Positions 48,446 through 58,202 of a stretch of 64,000 nt of DNA are shown here, in pieces. The notes under the pieces were generated by a model. That model saw nothing but the letters and a program-made list of their open reading frames with translations. It did not search any database and was not told the DNA's origin. Origin of the DNA: Chimonanthus salicifolius (lineage: Eukaryota; Streptophyta; Magnoliopsida; Laurales; Calycanthaceae); the NCBI GenBank assembly GCA_013350335.1, contig CM023538.1:49330695-49394694 (forward strand), in the 5' to 3' direction. Made by a program: the position numbers and the translations under genes. Every line of letters begins with the position of its first letter. The stretch's first letter is position 1.

Positions 48446-50274
48446 TGACAATTTTAACTCTAATTGTTGGACAAGTTAGCCATTGTTTTTGTATATGTTA
48501 GATGTATTTAATGTTATTTTCAGTTTTGTAGAGAAAAAATGGAGAAATCAGGAAATCAACCTAAAACCCGAAATATTTGAGCTTAAATTGGAAAACCTGT
48601 AACTCCAATGATTATTTCACCGCTTTAGGAATTCAAATTGTAAATTGGTTGGTCTGGATCAAGTTATGAGAGCCTAGACTTAATCAATATTTTAGATTTT
48701 AAAGTGGTGAAGTTAATTATTTAATTTCGAAAAAAAAAACCTGCAATTCAAGAGGCAAAGACTGAAATTCAAGATCAATGGGTCAGAGATCCACTTCAAT
48801 TGGGCCAGGCCAATGTGCATTCAAAGTCCAACAAAGCCACAAGTCCTTAAGCTCAAGTCCAAGCTCCAATGGAGGCCCATGTGCTCATTTATAGGTCCAA
48901 CACCCAAGTCCATAACCCAGTCACACGACCAAGTCTTGTCCCTTTCCTTGTCAATCCACAGCATCCAATCTTCTCTCCATGCAATCTCAATCACTCATCT
49001 TCATCCATCAATCCTAACCATTCATCTCATTCATCAAAATTATGTCAAAACCCTAGAGCCATCTTCCCATATCCATTGCATACATTCATCATCTTAGATC
49101 TAGGCCGTTCAATTCATCTATCATCATGATCTACTTTAGAATAATAACCATTCATAAATCATCTCATCATTTTCATAATTCATCACATCCATCCATTAGT
49201 AGATCATTAGATTTTAACCCATTTAATCATAACCCTTCATCCATAAAATCCTAGATTTAGAAAACCTTGCACCCAAGCAAATCCATACTATCCATGCGCA
49301 TATGCCATGTCATGAACACATCACACACCTAATCCTAAGCAATCCAAATTCGTATGAATCCCTGTGGAGGAAGAAATGGAGAAAATAATGGGATTTGGAA
49401 GACAAGTTTTTGACAAAAGTTTGGTATTTTGACCATAACTTTCCACTCCTATATCCGATTGTGTTCATTTTGTTGCGTTGGAAAGAAAACTTAAAGGGAT
49501 ACAACTTTCTAGTTTATAGAATTTCAAGATTCGGACGTTTATTAGGTCAAAAATGGAGCTGAAAGATGATACATGTGTAAAAAAATGGGATTTGCACTAA
49601 ATCCTAATTTTTTCTCCAAATTCCTATCTTCTCTCATTCTTTGCTTAGCCTCTAAGGCAAGACACCCCAAAATTTGTGTATTCCTTATAACCCTAGCCTT
49701 TTGAACTTAAAATCTCCTCCATCCACTTCTAAATGAGATCCAATCCAAGCCATCAATTTACAACTTAATCCAGATTTAATCCCAACCGTCCATTCCGACA
49801 CTGAGTCTATAAATAGAGCACTTGGACAGCCTCTAAAATTCGAATTTGGCATTGGAGATTCAAGGCTTGGGAGTGGAGGGAAGGAAAGGAAGAGCAGAGG
49901 AAGGAAAGACAGTGTGGAGTGTCGACTTCCACAATGGGTTTCAGGTCAGTGTTTTAAATTCTTCTTGTATTTTCTTATTTCATTTTTCCAATGTTATGTA
50001 AATTTTAATTCTTTATTTTATGAATAAGATTGAGATAGCGCTTTTAGATTCATGGTTTTCCACTTAATGTGCATTGATTATGATGGTGTGATTTTATTTC
50101 TAATTCCTATATGACTATATGTTTTAATTTAATCGTAGAATTTTCATCTTAAACAACATTTTTTTGGGAAAGTTTAGAACCCTATTTTTCCATTCTAAGA
50201 CTCTTTTTAAGAGTAGGTGAAGAATTTAGAATTGGAATTTTAATTAATGAGATTCATATTTTTCTTCATTCAAA
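48446..50274 (+). repeat. LTR-like repeat C, copy 2 (right end truncated)
   Basis: It starts TGACAATTTTAACTCTAATTG and carries the ordered blocks listed for copy 1, including CTATAAATAGAGC (49808), CACAATGGGTTTCAGGTCAGTG (49931) and TTTTAGATTCATGGTTTTCC (50041). It is about 580 bp longer than copy 1 before the TATA-like box. A copia fragment begins near 50275. Confidence 0.5.
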
Positions 50275-50851
50275 ATGTTGTTGCAGAAGGCATGATCGTG
50301 ATGAAGTATTTTTCAACTAATGATCAAGTTGCAGACAGGTTTACCACGGCACTCTCATATCTGAAGTTCGTGAAATTCAGATCTTCTCTCAGTGTTTCCA
50401 GTTTTGCATCTAGGGGGAGTGATGAGAATTGATGATGCAAATCTAGCCCTTGATTGGTTGCTTTCCACCACTCTTAACTCGACTTGGTCATGTTGAATCA
50501 TGGTTTGTTTTATGAGTCATCCCACTACCCCCATCATTTAGGATGTGGGTTGTTAGTCTCATGAATGTAGGATTAAGTGTCCTACCTATAAAGATTAGGT
50601 GTTCCATGTTTGTTAGTGAGATGTCCTATGTTGTGACAATGGGTCCGTAGATTTGAGCATTTTATGGTTAGTTGTGTTAATGGGTTAATGGTGTTTGTAT
50701 GTAGTTATTCTAAGAAAGTGGGGATGCCCACTATGTTGTTATTTTTTCTATAAATTAATGTGTAATCAAAGTTGAAATAATGAAGCAAAAACTTATTGTT
50801 TGCATCAAACAAATCAGTGTGGTGTTCTCCATTCTCTCCCTTTCTCCAACA
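50275..50851 (+). mobile_element. Copia 3' fragment: RNase H tail, purine tract and LTR
   Basis: The frame reads VMKYFSTNDQVADRFTTALS and ends with stop at 50432, the C-terminal signature of copia RNase H. TAGGGGGAG (50411-50419) is the purine tract. The LTR runs TGATGAGAATTGATGATG to CTTTCTCCAACA (50420-50851). Upstream pol is absent, so the element is 5'-truncated. Confidence 0.82.
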
Positions 50852-51658
50852 CTTTTGGACTGTTATTAAACCCATGGGACCATATGACTCTTTATGATAT
50901 AATACTTAGGTTGGATGTTGAATGAATGAATGGAAAATTGAATGCATAATGAATCATAAGATGAGGTAAAAGCTGAAATTTCTGAGTGGGAATTGTCGTC
51001 ATAATGTCCCGTTTCTACGGGAGACCTATCAAAATTTTGGTAGGATTTCCGATTACCCAAAATGACTTGGGATCCCTAGGATTTCACCCTCCACGTGCGA
51101 ATACCACGTGTGTGCAGACTTCTACTTTGTGTACGCTTAGAGCTTCAAAAAAATAGTCATGTGTCCCAAAAGACGGAGCATGACACAGTTGGTCATTTTG
51201 AATTTTTCTTGGAGTTCCTTTGCATTCATTTTCTGAGATATGAAAATACCCTCTGATTATTGCTTACTTCAATGCCAAAGAAAAATAACATAAGACTACC
51301 GTCAGTCCTCTCTAATAAAATTTTCCTTCATAATGTCCAGTTTTTAGGTGAGACCTGTCTAAATTTTGGTAGGATTTTCGATAACCCAAGATGACTTGGG
51401 ATCCCTACGATTTCACCCTCCTCGTGCGAATACCTCGTGTGTGCAAACTTCTACGTGTGTACGCTTAGAGCTTAAAAAAAAAATAGTCATGTATCTCAAA
51501 GGACGGAGCATGACACAGTTGGTCATTTTGAATTTTCTTAGAGTTCTTTCCATTCGTTTTCTGAGATATAAAAATACCCTTTTATTATTGCCTTACTTCA
51601 ATGCCAAAGAAAAATAACATGAGACCACCGTCAGTCCTCTCTAATTAAATCTCCCTAT
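50852..51658 (+). repeat. Gypsy LTR 3' end with a 329-bp tandem duplication across its border
   Basis: CTTTTGGACTGTTATTAAAC onward matches 45222-45549. The LTR end GGAGCATGACA is at 51185. A unit starting ATAATGTCC at 51001 restarts at 51330. It contains the LTR end plus about 145 bp of non-LTR flank (CAGTTGGTCATTTTGAA and onward) and runs to about 51658. So the duplication happened after insertion. Confidence 0.75.
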
Positions 51659-52073
51659 CCTCTCCCCCTTCAAAGACACGTTGTTTTGTAGAAAACGATG
51701 GACGGCTCTCATCTTCTTTATTCTACTCTTCGTTTGGCTTAAAAAATGACAAACAAATAAAGTTACCATCGTCTTAAAAGAAGAACAGGATAAACAGTAG
51801 TTCTTTTTTTTTTTGAGAACCTCTTATTTTAACTTCTAATCCGAACACAACTCTAGATTGTGAGTGTTCCTAGGCTTAATAGATTTTATTATCACCCTAG
51901 TCACAATTATGAGAATTATTTATTATAATATTATTGGATAATTGACCAAATATAACATTTAAAATGAATAAAATATAATTAGTAAATATAAAGATGAAAG
52001 ATGCAGTTAAAATTGAAATAATCATAATAAATTTTGTCGTATAATGTTATCAAGATGTTATTGCTTTATTATT
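51659..52073. other. No gene seen
   Basis: AT-rich sequence with a T9-10 run near 51806. No ORF or repeat I can support. Confidence 0.4.
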
Positions 52074-52337
52074 GGGTGCCCATCCTAATACAGACATTAT
52101 CTTTTAGGAGGTATGAGTTTTTTGGATTTCTCACTTTACCCCTCAAGAAATTGATTCACTTTTCAGTGAATCGGTTCACCTGTCAAGTGCACCGATGAGT
52201 GAATCGATTCACTTGAAATGAGTGAATCAATTCACTGAAAAGTGAACCGATTTCTGCAGATGGATGGGAGACAAACTGAAAAGTTTACTAAAACTCGTAC
52301 CTCTTAAAAGATAATGGCCGTGTTAGGATGGGCACCC
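52074..52337. mobile_element. hAT-type MITE (264 bp)
   Basis: GGGTGCCCATCCTAATACAG and the reverse complement of the right end, GGGTGCCCATCCTAACACGG, begin inverted repeats of about 45 bp. A perfect 8-bp duplication ttattatt flanks it (52066-52073 and 52338-52345). The interior has further inverted words around GTGAATCNNTTCAC. No coding capacity. Confidence 0.9.
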
Positions 52338-52345
52338 TTATTATT

Positions 52346-53380
52346 TTAATATTATTCAATAAAAACAAAATTGTCTGTAAAAATGTAAAAAAAAAAAAAA
52401 AGCATTACTTAAACAGTAGTTTTGGTAGACAATGTTTTCACAATAAAAACAAGTATGAGGCAAAATACTGGCGTACTTGTTATTGATCTTGACCACAGTT
52501 TGTTTTAACTTTTTCGTTGAAAGATTGAGGACCCCATTAAAAAGGGGGAAAAAGTTATCTCCCTCTATATTGTTGAAAATCTTTTTGAGAATGATAATTT
52601 TCTTAAATAATCAGGTTTATTGAATTTAATAATATAATTTTATTATTTAAAATTAATGGTTAAAACAAAATAAATTTTAATATAGTAATAAAATTAACTT
52701 AAGATAAATTTAAATTGAATACAACACAATTTACAAGAATAGTTGAGCATGAAAAGAAAAGAGTGAATTCAAGAGTAAGGCCACCAGTAATTATTTCTCG
52801 TAAGGTGAGATTGTTCTTCCATTATGTACCGTATCAACTAATAATCATGTGATCGACTTTTTAAATCTTTTTATGATCGATATAAGAGGTCGCTACTTCT
52901 TTCATAGCTGCTTGCAATCTATTCATGTACAATGTTTCAACTTTTCTACTTATGCTTTCTTTATCAGTTATCACAATAAATCTTCCATAAGTAAATAAAT
53001 ACAAATACAAAGTAAAAATCTCCAACTATGAAGAATGGAAATATGGTTTATTGTAAAGAATAAAATAGATAAAAGTATGGGGAAACTGGTAAATTTTTAT
53101 TTGTCAACTTAAAATTAGACATATAAACAAATAAAATAATAAATGTGGTATCAAGTCAAACTTTGTGGGATATTTATCTGAACTTCGATTAGTACTTGAT
53201 CACCTAGAAACCTAAGATTTAAACTTGCCAAAGCGGGGAAAGACTCCACGGTTGAAAACGATTGTCATCGTTGTTTTTTCTCTGGATAAATTTTATCATC
53301 ATCTAATGATTGTCTATTATCTTGAAAGTATTTACTAAACTCATTAATGGGAACTAATAAATAAAGATGTCTCATTGTAC
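52346..53380. other. No gene seen
   Basis: AT-rich intronic sequence with an A15-16 tract near 52387. Nothing else that I can support. Confidence 0.4.
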
Positions 53381-53395
53381 CAATTGAAAACTTGT

Positions 53396-53564
53396 TACAC
53401 CGTCGGTTAAGCTCTAATGGTACATTCAGCGTAAGAAAGCAGGAGGTGTCAGGTTCGAACCCTACGGATTAACTTTGATGATGGCTTAAAGGGTAGATGT
53501 ACCACCTATGAGGGTTTTAGTAAGATTTTGTCTGAGGTTTTCCACAAGTAAATCCAAAAGAAAA
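53396..53564 (+). mobile_element. tRNA-derived SINE (about 169 bp)
   Basis: A tRNA-like head runs from 53396: GGTTAAGCTCTAATGGTA has an A-box pattern and AGGTTCGAACCC (53450-53461) is a canonical B box. A tRNA-unrelated body follows and ends in an A-rich tail (53556-53566). The flanks aattgaaaacttgt (53382-53395) and aattgaaaagttgt (53565-53578) match at 13 of 14, a target duplication typical of retroposition. Confidence 0.78.
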
Positions 53565-53639
53565 AATTGAAAAGTTGTAGAATAAATAGTAGATATATTA
53601 AAGATAATTGGGTTAAATTTAAGGGTAGTAATCCTCCTA

Positions 53640-53925
53640 CAGGCCGCACGGGTTTTACTGTATTGCACATTTTGCCCTTTGAACTGACTCGTCAACCCTT
53701 CAAATCAACTCACCGGATCACTGACCTTTCCACTGCGATATAAATCGGCTCACTGACCGGGTCGCCGGATCATTGACCAACTCACTGAAATTTATCTAAG
53801 TGAGACTATTTTTTCATACAGAACAACAAATCAGATAACTGAAATTTTTTTAAAATGCTTTTGTACTGCAGTGGAAGGGTAAAATGTACAATGTCCTAAA
53901 TCCCGTATCTCTTTAAACAAAATGT
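53640..53925. mobile_element. Possible MITE with diverged inverted repeats
   Basis: CACGGGTTTTACTGTATTGC followed by ACATTTTGCCCTTT on the left pairs imperfectly with the reverse complement of the right side (TACGGGATTTAGGACATTGT, ACATTTTACCCTTCC). The interior repeats CACTGACC/CACCGGATCA words. No clear target duplication. Confidence 0.4.
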
Positions 53926-54036
53926 CCGTACGAGGATCGCTATCCAAATTTAATTGTTATAATGAAACGTAAAATTTGAAGAATAACTAAAGAAAATGTC
54001 TTTTCCGATTATGTAGGAGAGGAATATCGTACATAC

Positions 54037-54852
54037 CGAAGTGATTGAGCAAGATTGCACACTGAAGAGCGGTGTTGCCGTTATTTGTAGCACCAATGAT
54101 TACATTCCTATAGGCATACCGTTGAAGATAGCAGTAGATCTTGGTGTCGCCGTGATAGGCAGCGTGGAAGAGGGGTGTCCGTCCCTTGCCATTACGTATA
54201 TTCACCAGCTGAGGACATTTTTGTACCATGCGTTGGATCAAATCTAAAATTCCTTTGCTTACGGCCACGTGCAGGGCGGTGTTCCCTTTTTCTTCTTTTA
54301 TCTTCAGGTAGTCTTCATCGACGCTTTCGAAAATCTCCCTTGCATGGTCAGAATTTCCGAGGGAGACGGCCATACGAAGTGGGGTTCGATGAGGAACCTC
54401 AGTCATTACATTGATGGCCTTGCGTATCTGCGTGTACTTCTTCGTCACTTCTTCGTCACTTCTTTCCACTCTCCTACAGCGGCAGACTGGTGCAACCGAC
54501 TTGTTAGAATGGAGAGAGGCGCCTCTCCGTTGAGATTTCCGTCGTGGATTAGGCCGGGACATCGGCAGAGTATCACTTGGAACATCGATGAAAATTTCGA
54601 ACTGTCGTAGATTGCAGCGATGTGGAGGGCTGTGTTGCCATCTTTGTCCTTCGTTTCAAGGATGTCTCCATCGACATTTGCCAACACTTGTTCTACAATC
54701 TCAAATTTGGAACTGTCGTAGGCTAACAAGTGAAGAGGGGTTTGACCCAATTCGTTCAATACGAGTCTTCTGGCAGGTGGTACCTTCTTATAAGCTTCCA
54801 CCAAATAGCTCCAATACATTGGTGCATTCACAAATTGGAGCATCAATTTCAT
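54037..54852 (-). pseudogene. Ankyrin-repeat gene, 5' exon (ACD6/ITN1-like), frameshifted
   Basis: From ATG at 54852 (minus strand) the frame reads YWSYLVEAYKKVPPARR, then ankyrin units GQTPLHLLAYDSSKFEIVEQ, GNTALHIAAIYDSSKF and GEAPLSIL. A second EWKEVTKKYTQIRK linker follows, then HRTPLRMAVSLGNSD, GNTALHVAVSKGILDLI, GRTPLFHAAYHGDTK and GNTALQCAILLNHF. About seven ankyrin repeats fall in two similar modules. An 11-bp tandem duplication (54441-54462) shifts the frame between modules. The exon ends at 54037 before GTATGT. Proteins of this class usually continue into a PGG transmembrane domain and act at membranes in defence or stress signalling; that part is not in this exon. The start is uncertain: another ORF lies just upstream in a different frame. 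Confidence 0.85.
54441..54462 (-). repeat. 11-bp tandem duplication causing a frameshift
   Basis: TTCGTCACTTC occurs twice in direct succession (plus-strand reading). With one copy the minus frame would run GEWKEVTKKYTQIRK without a break. With two, the upstream frame stops immediately at TGA (54445-54447). Confidence 0.85.
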
Positions 54853-55054
54853 AGCTCTTCATAGTGTTCCGGAGGCATAATATCTCTGCAGATAGCTTCT
54901 GATATCTTTTCAGCCAAGCATTCCATCCTGTTACTAGTGTTCCCTGTTTTTCAAGCTTCCATTCGCCTTTTACAGGCCCCCGTTTCATGACTCTCTGTTG
55001 CAATTCCTGATTTAGCGACTTCTTGAAAGAGTGAAGTTCCAATGTACCTGCCAT
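54788..55054 (-). pseudogene. ORF upstream of the ankyrin exon, possible N-terminus in another frame
   Basis: An 88-codon minus-strand ORF (MAGTLELHSFKKSLNQELQQ; MKRGPVKGEWKLEKQ) overlaps the start of the ankyrin frame in a different phase. It may be the true N-terminus with a frame change near 54860, since ankyrin proteins of this class often begin with a short polar segment before the first linker. Or it may be unrelated. No domain is recognised. Confidence 0.4.
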
Positions 55055-56119
55055 GGCTTTCTGTTCCTGCGAATGAAAACAGAGAAGGTGGGAAATTGGA
55101 ACTACGATTTCTCCTCTCTGCCACTTGTTGGATACACAGTTGAATGACTTTATAACAATCGAATTCAGAGATGTCTGACCATTAAAAATAATTGAATGAT
55201 TAGATTAATTATCATTATTTCAATCAAATAGTTGAAAATAAAATTTAGTCAATTGATATTGTATCAATAAATGAATTATCAGTTGACGTCAAAATTATAT
55301 ATTAAACAAGACATGATTGTTTCAATATAAAGCATTAATTTTTTTAACCTTCATATCGAGTGACTTAAAATTTAGAATAAATACTCAATTTTCTATCCTC
55401 TATGTTATATTTTTATTATATTTCTTTAGCTTAAAATTATAAAGTTAAAAAAAAAAGCTTGTTAGATGATGTAATTGATAGGTACCAGTCACTTGCAGTG
55501 GGAGGTTTTATCAGTGGGGCCGAATTGATTCCAATTGTCTTGTATCAAATCACTGCCCAATTTTGCTTTTATCAGTGGATCCCATTTAGATGGGGATGGA
55601 GAGAAAAATTCGGAGTCATATATGAGAATTTAGAATTATATCAAATTCTTAGGTTTAAGGTTTATATTAGTTTTATGTTTGTTAATTTTACATTCAGAGT
55701 TAGATTTAGATATTTTTATAAAATAAAAAACTTTGGTATTATTTATGATAAAAGACAAATAGATTTTAAGAGTTTAAATTTATTATTAAAAAGAGTAAAC
55801 ATCCTATAATATATAATCATTGAAAATTATAAATCTTAAAAGTAACATAAAAACTACTTTTAGTACTTGTAAAAGAATGCATAATAAAGCACGAAAATGG
55901 CAATATACCATAAAAAAATTTAATTCAAATACTACCTCATTTAAAATACTATCTCTTAATTCAAATTTGATAGGTAGTATGGTATGAATATTAAGATTTA
56001 TTTTTCATATCACTTAATACATAACTTATTTTTCTGATGAAGTACATCATTTTCATGCTATTTGAATAAGATCGTTATTAAATTTGACATGATCAGATCC
56101 AAATATGAATAAATTAATG

Positions 56120-56157
<38 letters not shown>

Positions 56158-57011
56158 GAGTATGTACATGTTTATAGATTTATAATTCTTATTTACTTTA
56201 CCTTACTTTGCAAGATAGTGATATCGTATATTTAGAGTGGATTTTATACATGAATTTATAATGGTGTAGGAAACCATTGTGCAGACCCAAACTATTTTTT
56301 TTAAGAGAATAAAGGTTGGAGAATTGGGAGGAGTGGGGGGACAAGGTTAGAGATTAGTGACCCCAACGCGAATGAGACCAATAATAAATAAGTAATGTCT
56401 TTATGTTGGCTATCCAACTCAAATTAGATCATACTCTACCCACGTCAAGTTTAACTAGAATAGGTCTCCAAGAAATTCATACCAAGGTCAATAAGGTTAG
56501 TTTATAAACTTTCTAAAACTTTTGACAAAATCATATGACTTGATCCTAATTATAATAATTTTTGTGCAATTAGACTAATTTGACATTAATAGAAATTTTA
56601 ATACAATGCATATCATGTAATGAATGGCCTTATTCTTAATGATGCTTTAGATTATTATGTGAAATTAGATACTTCAAAAAAAGTATCAATTTAAGAAGCT
56701 TTAAATAAAAAGGTTGGAATAAAATAGGTTAGGTCCAAGCTTCAAGGAAGTGTATGATCGTGCTTTTAAATGTCTAAAAAGCCCAAACAATATAAATAAA
56801 TAAAATTTGCATATTGGTGCACAATGAGCTAGGGTTAGAGCATGGAAATAGTGTTTGCTTCATCACTTATCATGGAGAATTTCTCTCTTTAATTTGCAAT
56901 CTATATGGGCACCCAAGGCACATGAGTATTCTTAGGCTTTCTTTTTTAGTTGATTTTTTAATCTCTTTGCTTATTGGTGGAAAGTATTTTATTGGAGTTG
57001 TTTTATCATAG
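55055..57011. other. No supported gene; upstream of the ankyrin gene, (TA)n at about 56121-56152
   Basis: AT-rich. A 116-codon plus ORF (55459-55809) has no recognised domain and becomes Ile/Phe/Lys-rich. TTTTATCAGTGG occurs twice (55507 and 55567). The promoter of the ankyrin gene would lie at the left edge, but I see no clear element. Confidence 0.4.
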
Positions 57012-57659
57012 GTGCGATCCCTAATGGTCAAAGAAATATTTTGATGATGAGTAAACCATTGACTTGTGCTACTAATGGTTTCTTGGAGTTGTACTTTAAG
57101 ATAGGAACTGATAAATGACTCCAAAAGACTATGAAAACTGGAGAGAAGAATCAAGCACACACCTGAAGACTCATGGATTGATGTCCTCATTGATACTGTA
57201 AGACCGAGCATCCAAGAACATCAAAAGTCTTATCAAGAAGGTAAATATATAAGAATGTGAAAAACCAAGACGAAAATAAGATCAAGAGGCTTTTGAAAGA
57301 AAAAGAAAAGCCTGTGAAAGACCGCGCATCAAGCAAATCAAAAGGTTTTTTTTCCAGAAGGAATTGCCAATGAAAGATAAAGCATCACTCCAATCAAAGG
57401 GAAAATACTGATGAAGCACTTTGGCTTAAAGCAGACGAAGAAAACTGAAGACTGTTGTTGCTCAAGTTCAAGTTGTTTTATCTTTCCTTTTTTGGTAGAT
57501 TTCTAGGTCGAGTGTTTAGAATCTTATGTAAAGTTACTCAAATGCTTGAACATCCTGATTCATACTTACCTTAGACAGATCCCTAAGATCATGGACCAAT
57601 AATGATAGATTAAATGGATCCTAAGTAGTTGGGCATCAGGTCCAAACTCAGTCACATCA

Positions 57660-58200
57660 TATGGAACAGTGTAAGTCCAGCATCGATGGTTGTAGTTCTA
57701 AAACATTAAATATCATAGAACGATATAAGACCATTACAATAGTTACAGCTCCAAACCATTGAATATCATATGGAGCTATGTAAGACCATTACCATGGCTG
57801 CAACTCTAAACCATAGAATATCTAAAAGAGTTATGTTAGTACATGGCATAGCTGCAGCTCAAAGCCATTAAATGTCATAGAGTTGCGTAAGTTCATTACT
57901 AGGGCAGTAGTCCAAACCATTGAAAATCATGGACTATTTAAGACCACTTTCTGTGTCAGTCTATAACTTTGCATTAGTTTAACCATTACATATCATGAAG
58001 ACTATGTAAGCCCAATGTTCCAAGTTTGGCAGCAACCTAAACCATTGAATATTACAAAGGTAGTGTAAGACCAAACATATTGGCAGCAGTTCAAACCATT
58101 GAATATCATGAATTGTGTAAGACAAATATTATTAACTGATACATACATTGGCAGTAGTCTAAACCATTGAAAATAAAAAAGACTACGTAAGACCAATACT
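57660..58200 (+). repeat. Hairpin-unit tandem array, block 1 (nine units)
   Basis: The degenerate unit of about 55-65 bp is: arm, (A)ACCATTGAATATCAT, complementary arm, GTGTAAGACCAA, spacer ending TTGGCAG. Arms by position: GTTCT/AGAAC (57695, 57717), AGCTCC/GGAGCT (57747, 57772), AACTCT/AGAGTT (57802, 57827), GCAGCTC/GAGTTGC (57854, 57880), TAGTCC/GGACTA (57908, 57931), TAGTTT/AGACTA (57975, 57999), ACCT/AGGT (about 58034), CAGTTC/GAATTG (58087, 58110), GTAGTCT/AGACTAC (58154, 58180). Confidence 0.85.
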
Positions 58201-58202
58201 TT

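Larger units (their letters stand above)
27654..54036 (-). other. Inferred 26.4-kb intron filled with transposable elements
   Basis: Its donor is GTATGT (minus strand, 54036-54031) and its acceptor TTTGGCAG ends at 27654. Splicing gives codon TTC, then GAA, then ATG GCT, keeping the ankyrin helix pattern LLNHFEMAYHMLHSYP. It holds, from low to high coordinate, a TRIM, a gypsy LTR with a nested SIRE element, a copia 3' end, a gypsy LTR plus gag start with nested solo LTR and TRIM, two LTR-like copies, a copia fragment, a tandem duplication, an hAT MITE, a SINE and a further MITE. That this is one intron rather than two gene fragments is inference. Confidence 0.6.

Noticed and set aside
53400..53472. 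Functional tRNA gene
   Set aside because: The B box is good, but no acceptor stem closes and an A-rich tail with a 14-bp duplication shows a SINE.
54175..54854. Plus-strand ORFs over the ankyrin exon
   Set aside because: Shadows of the minus-strand ankyrin frame; no motifs of their own.
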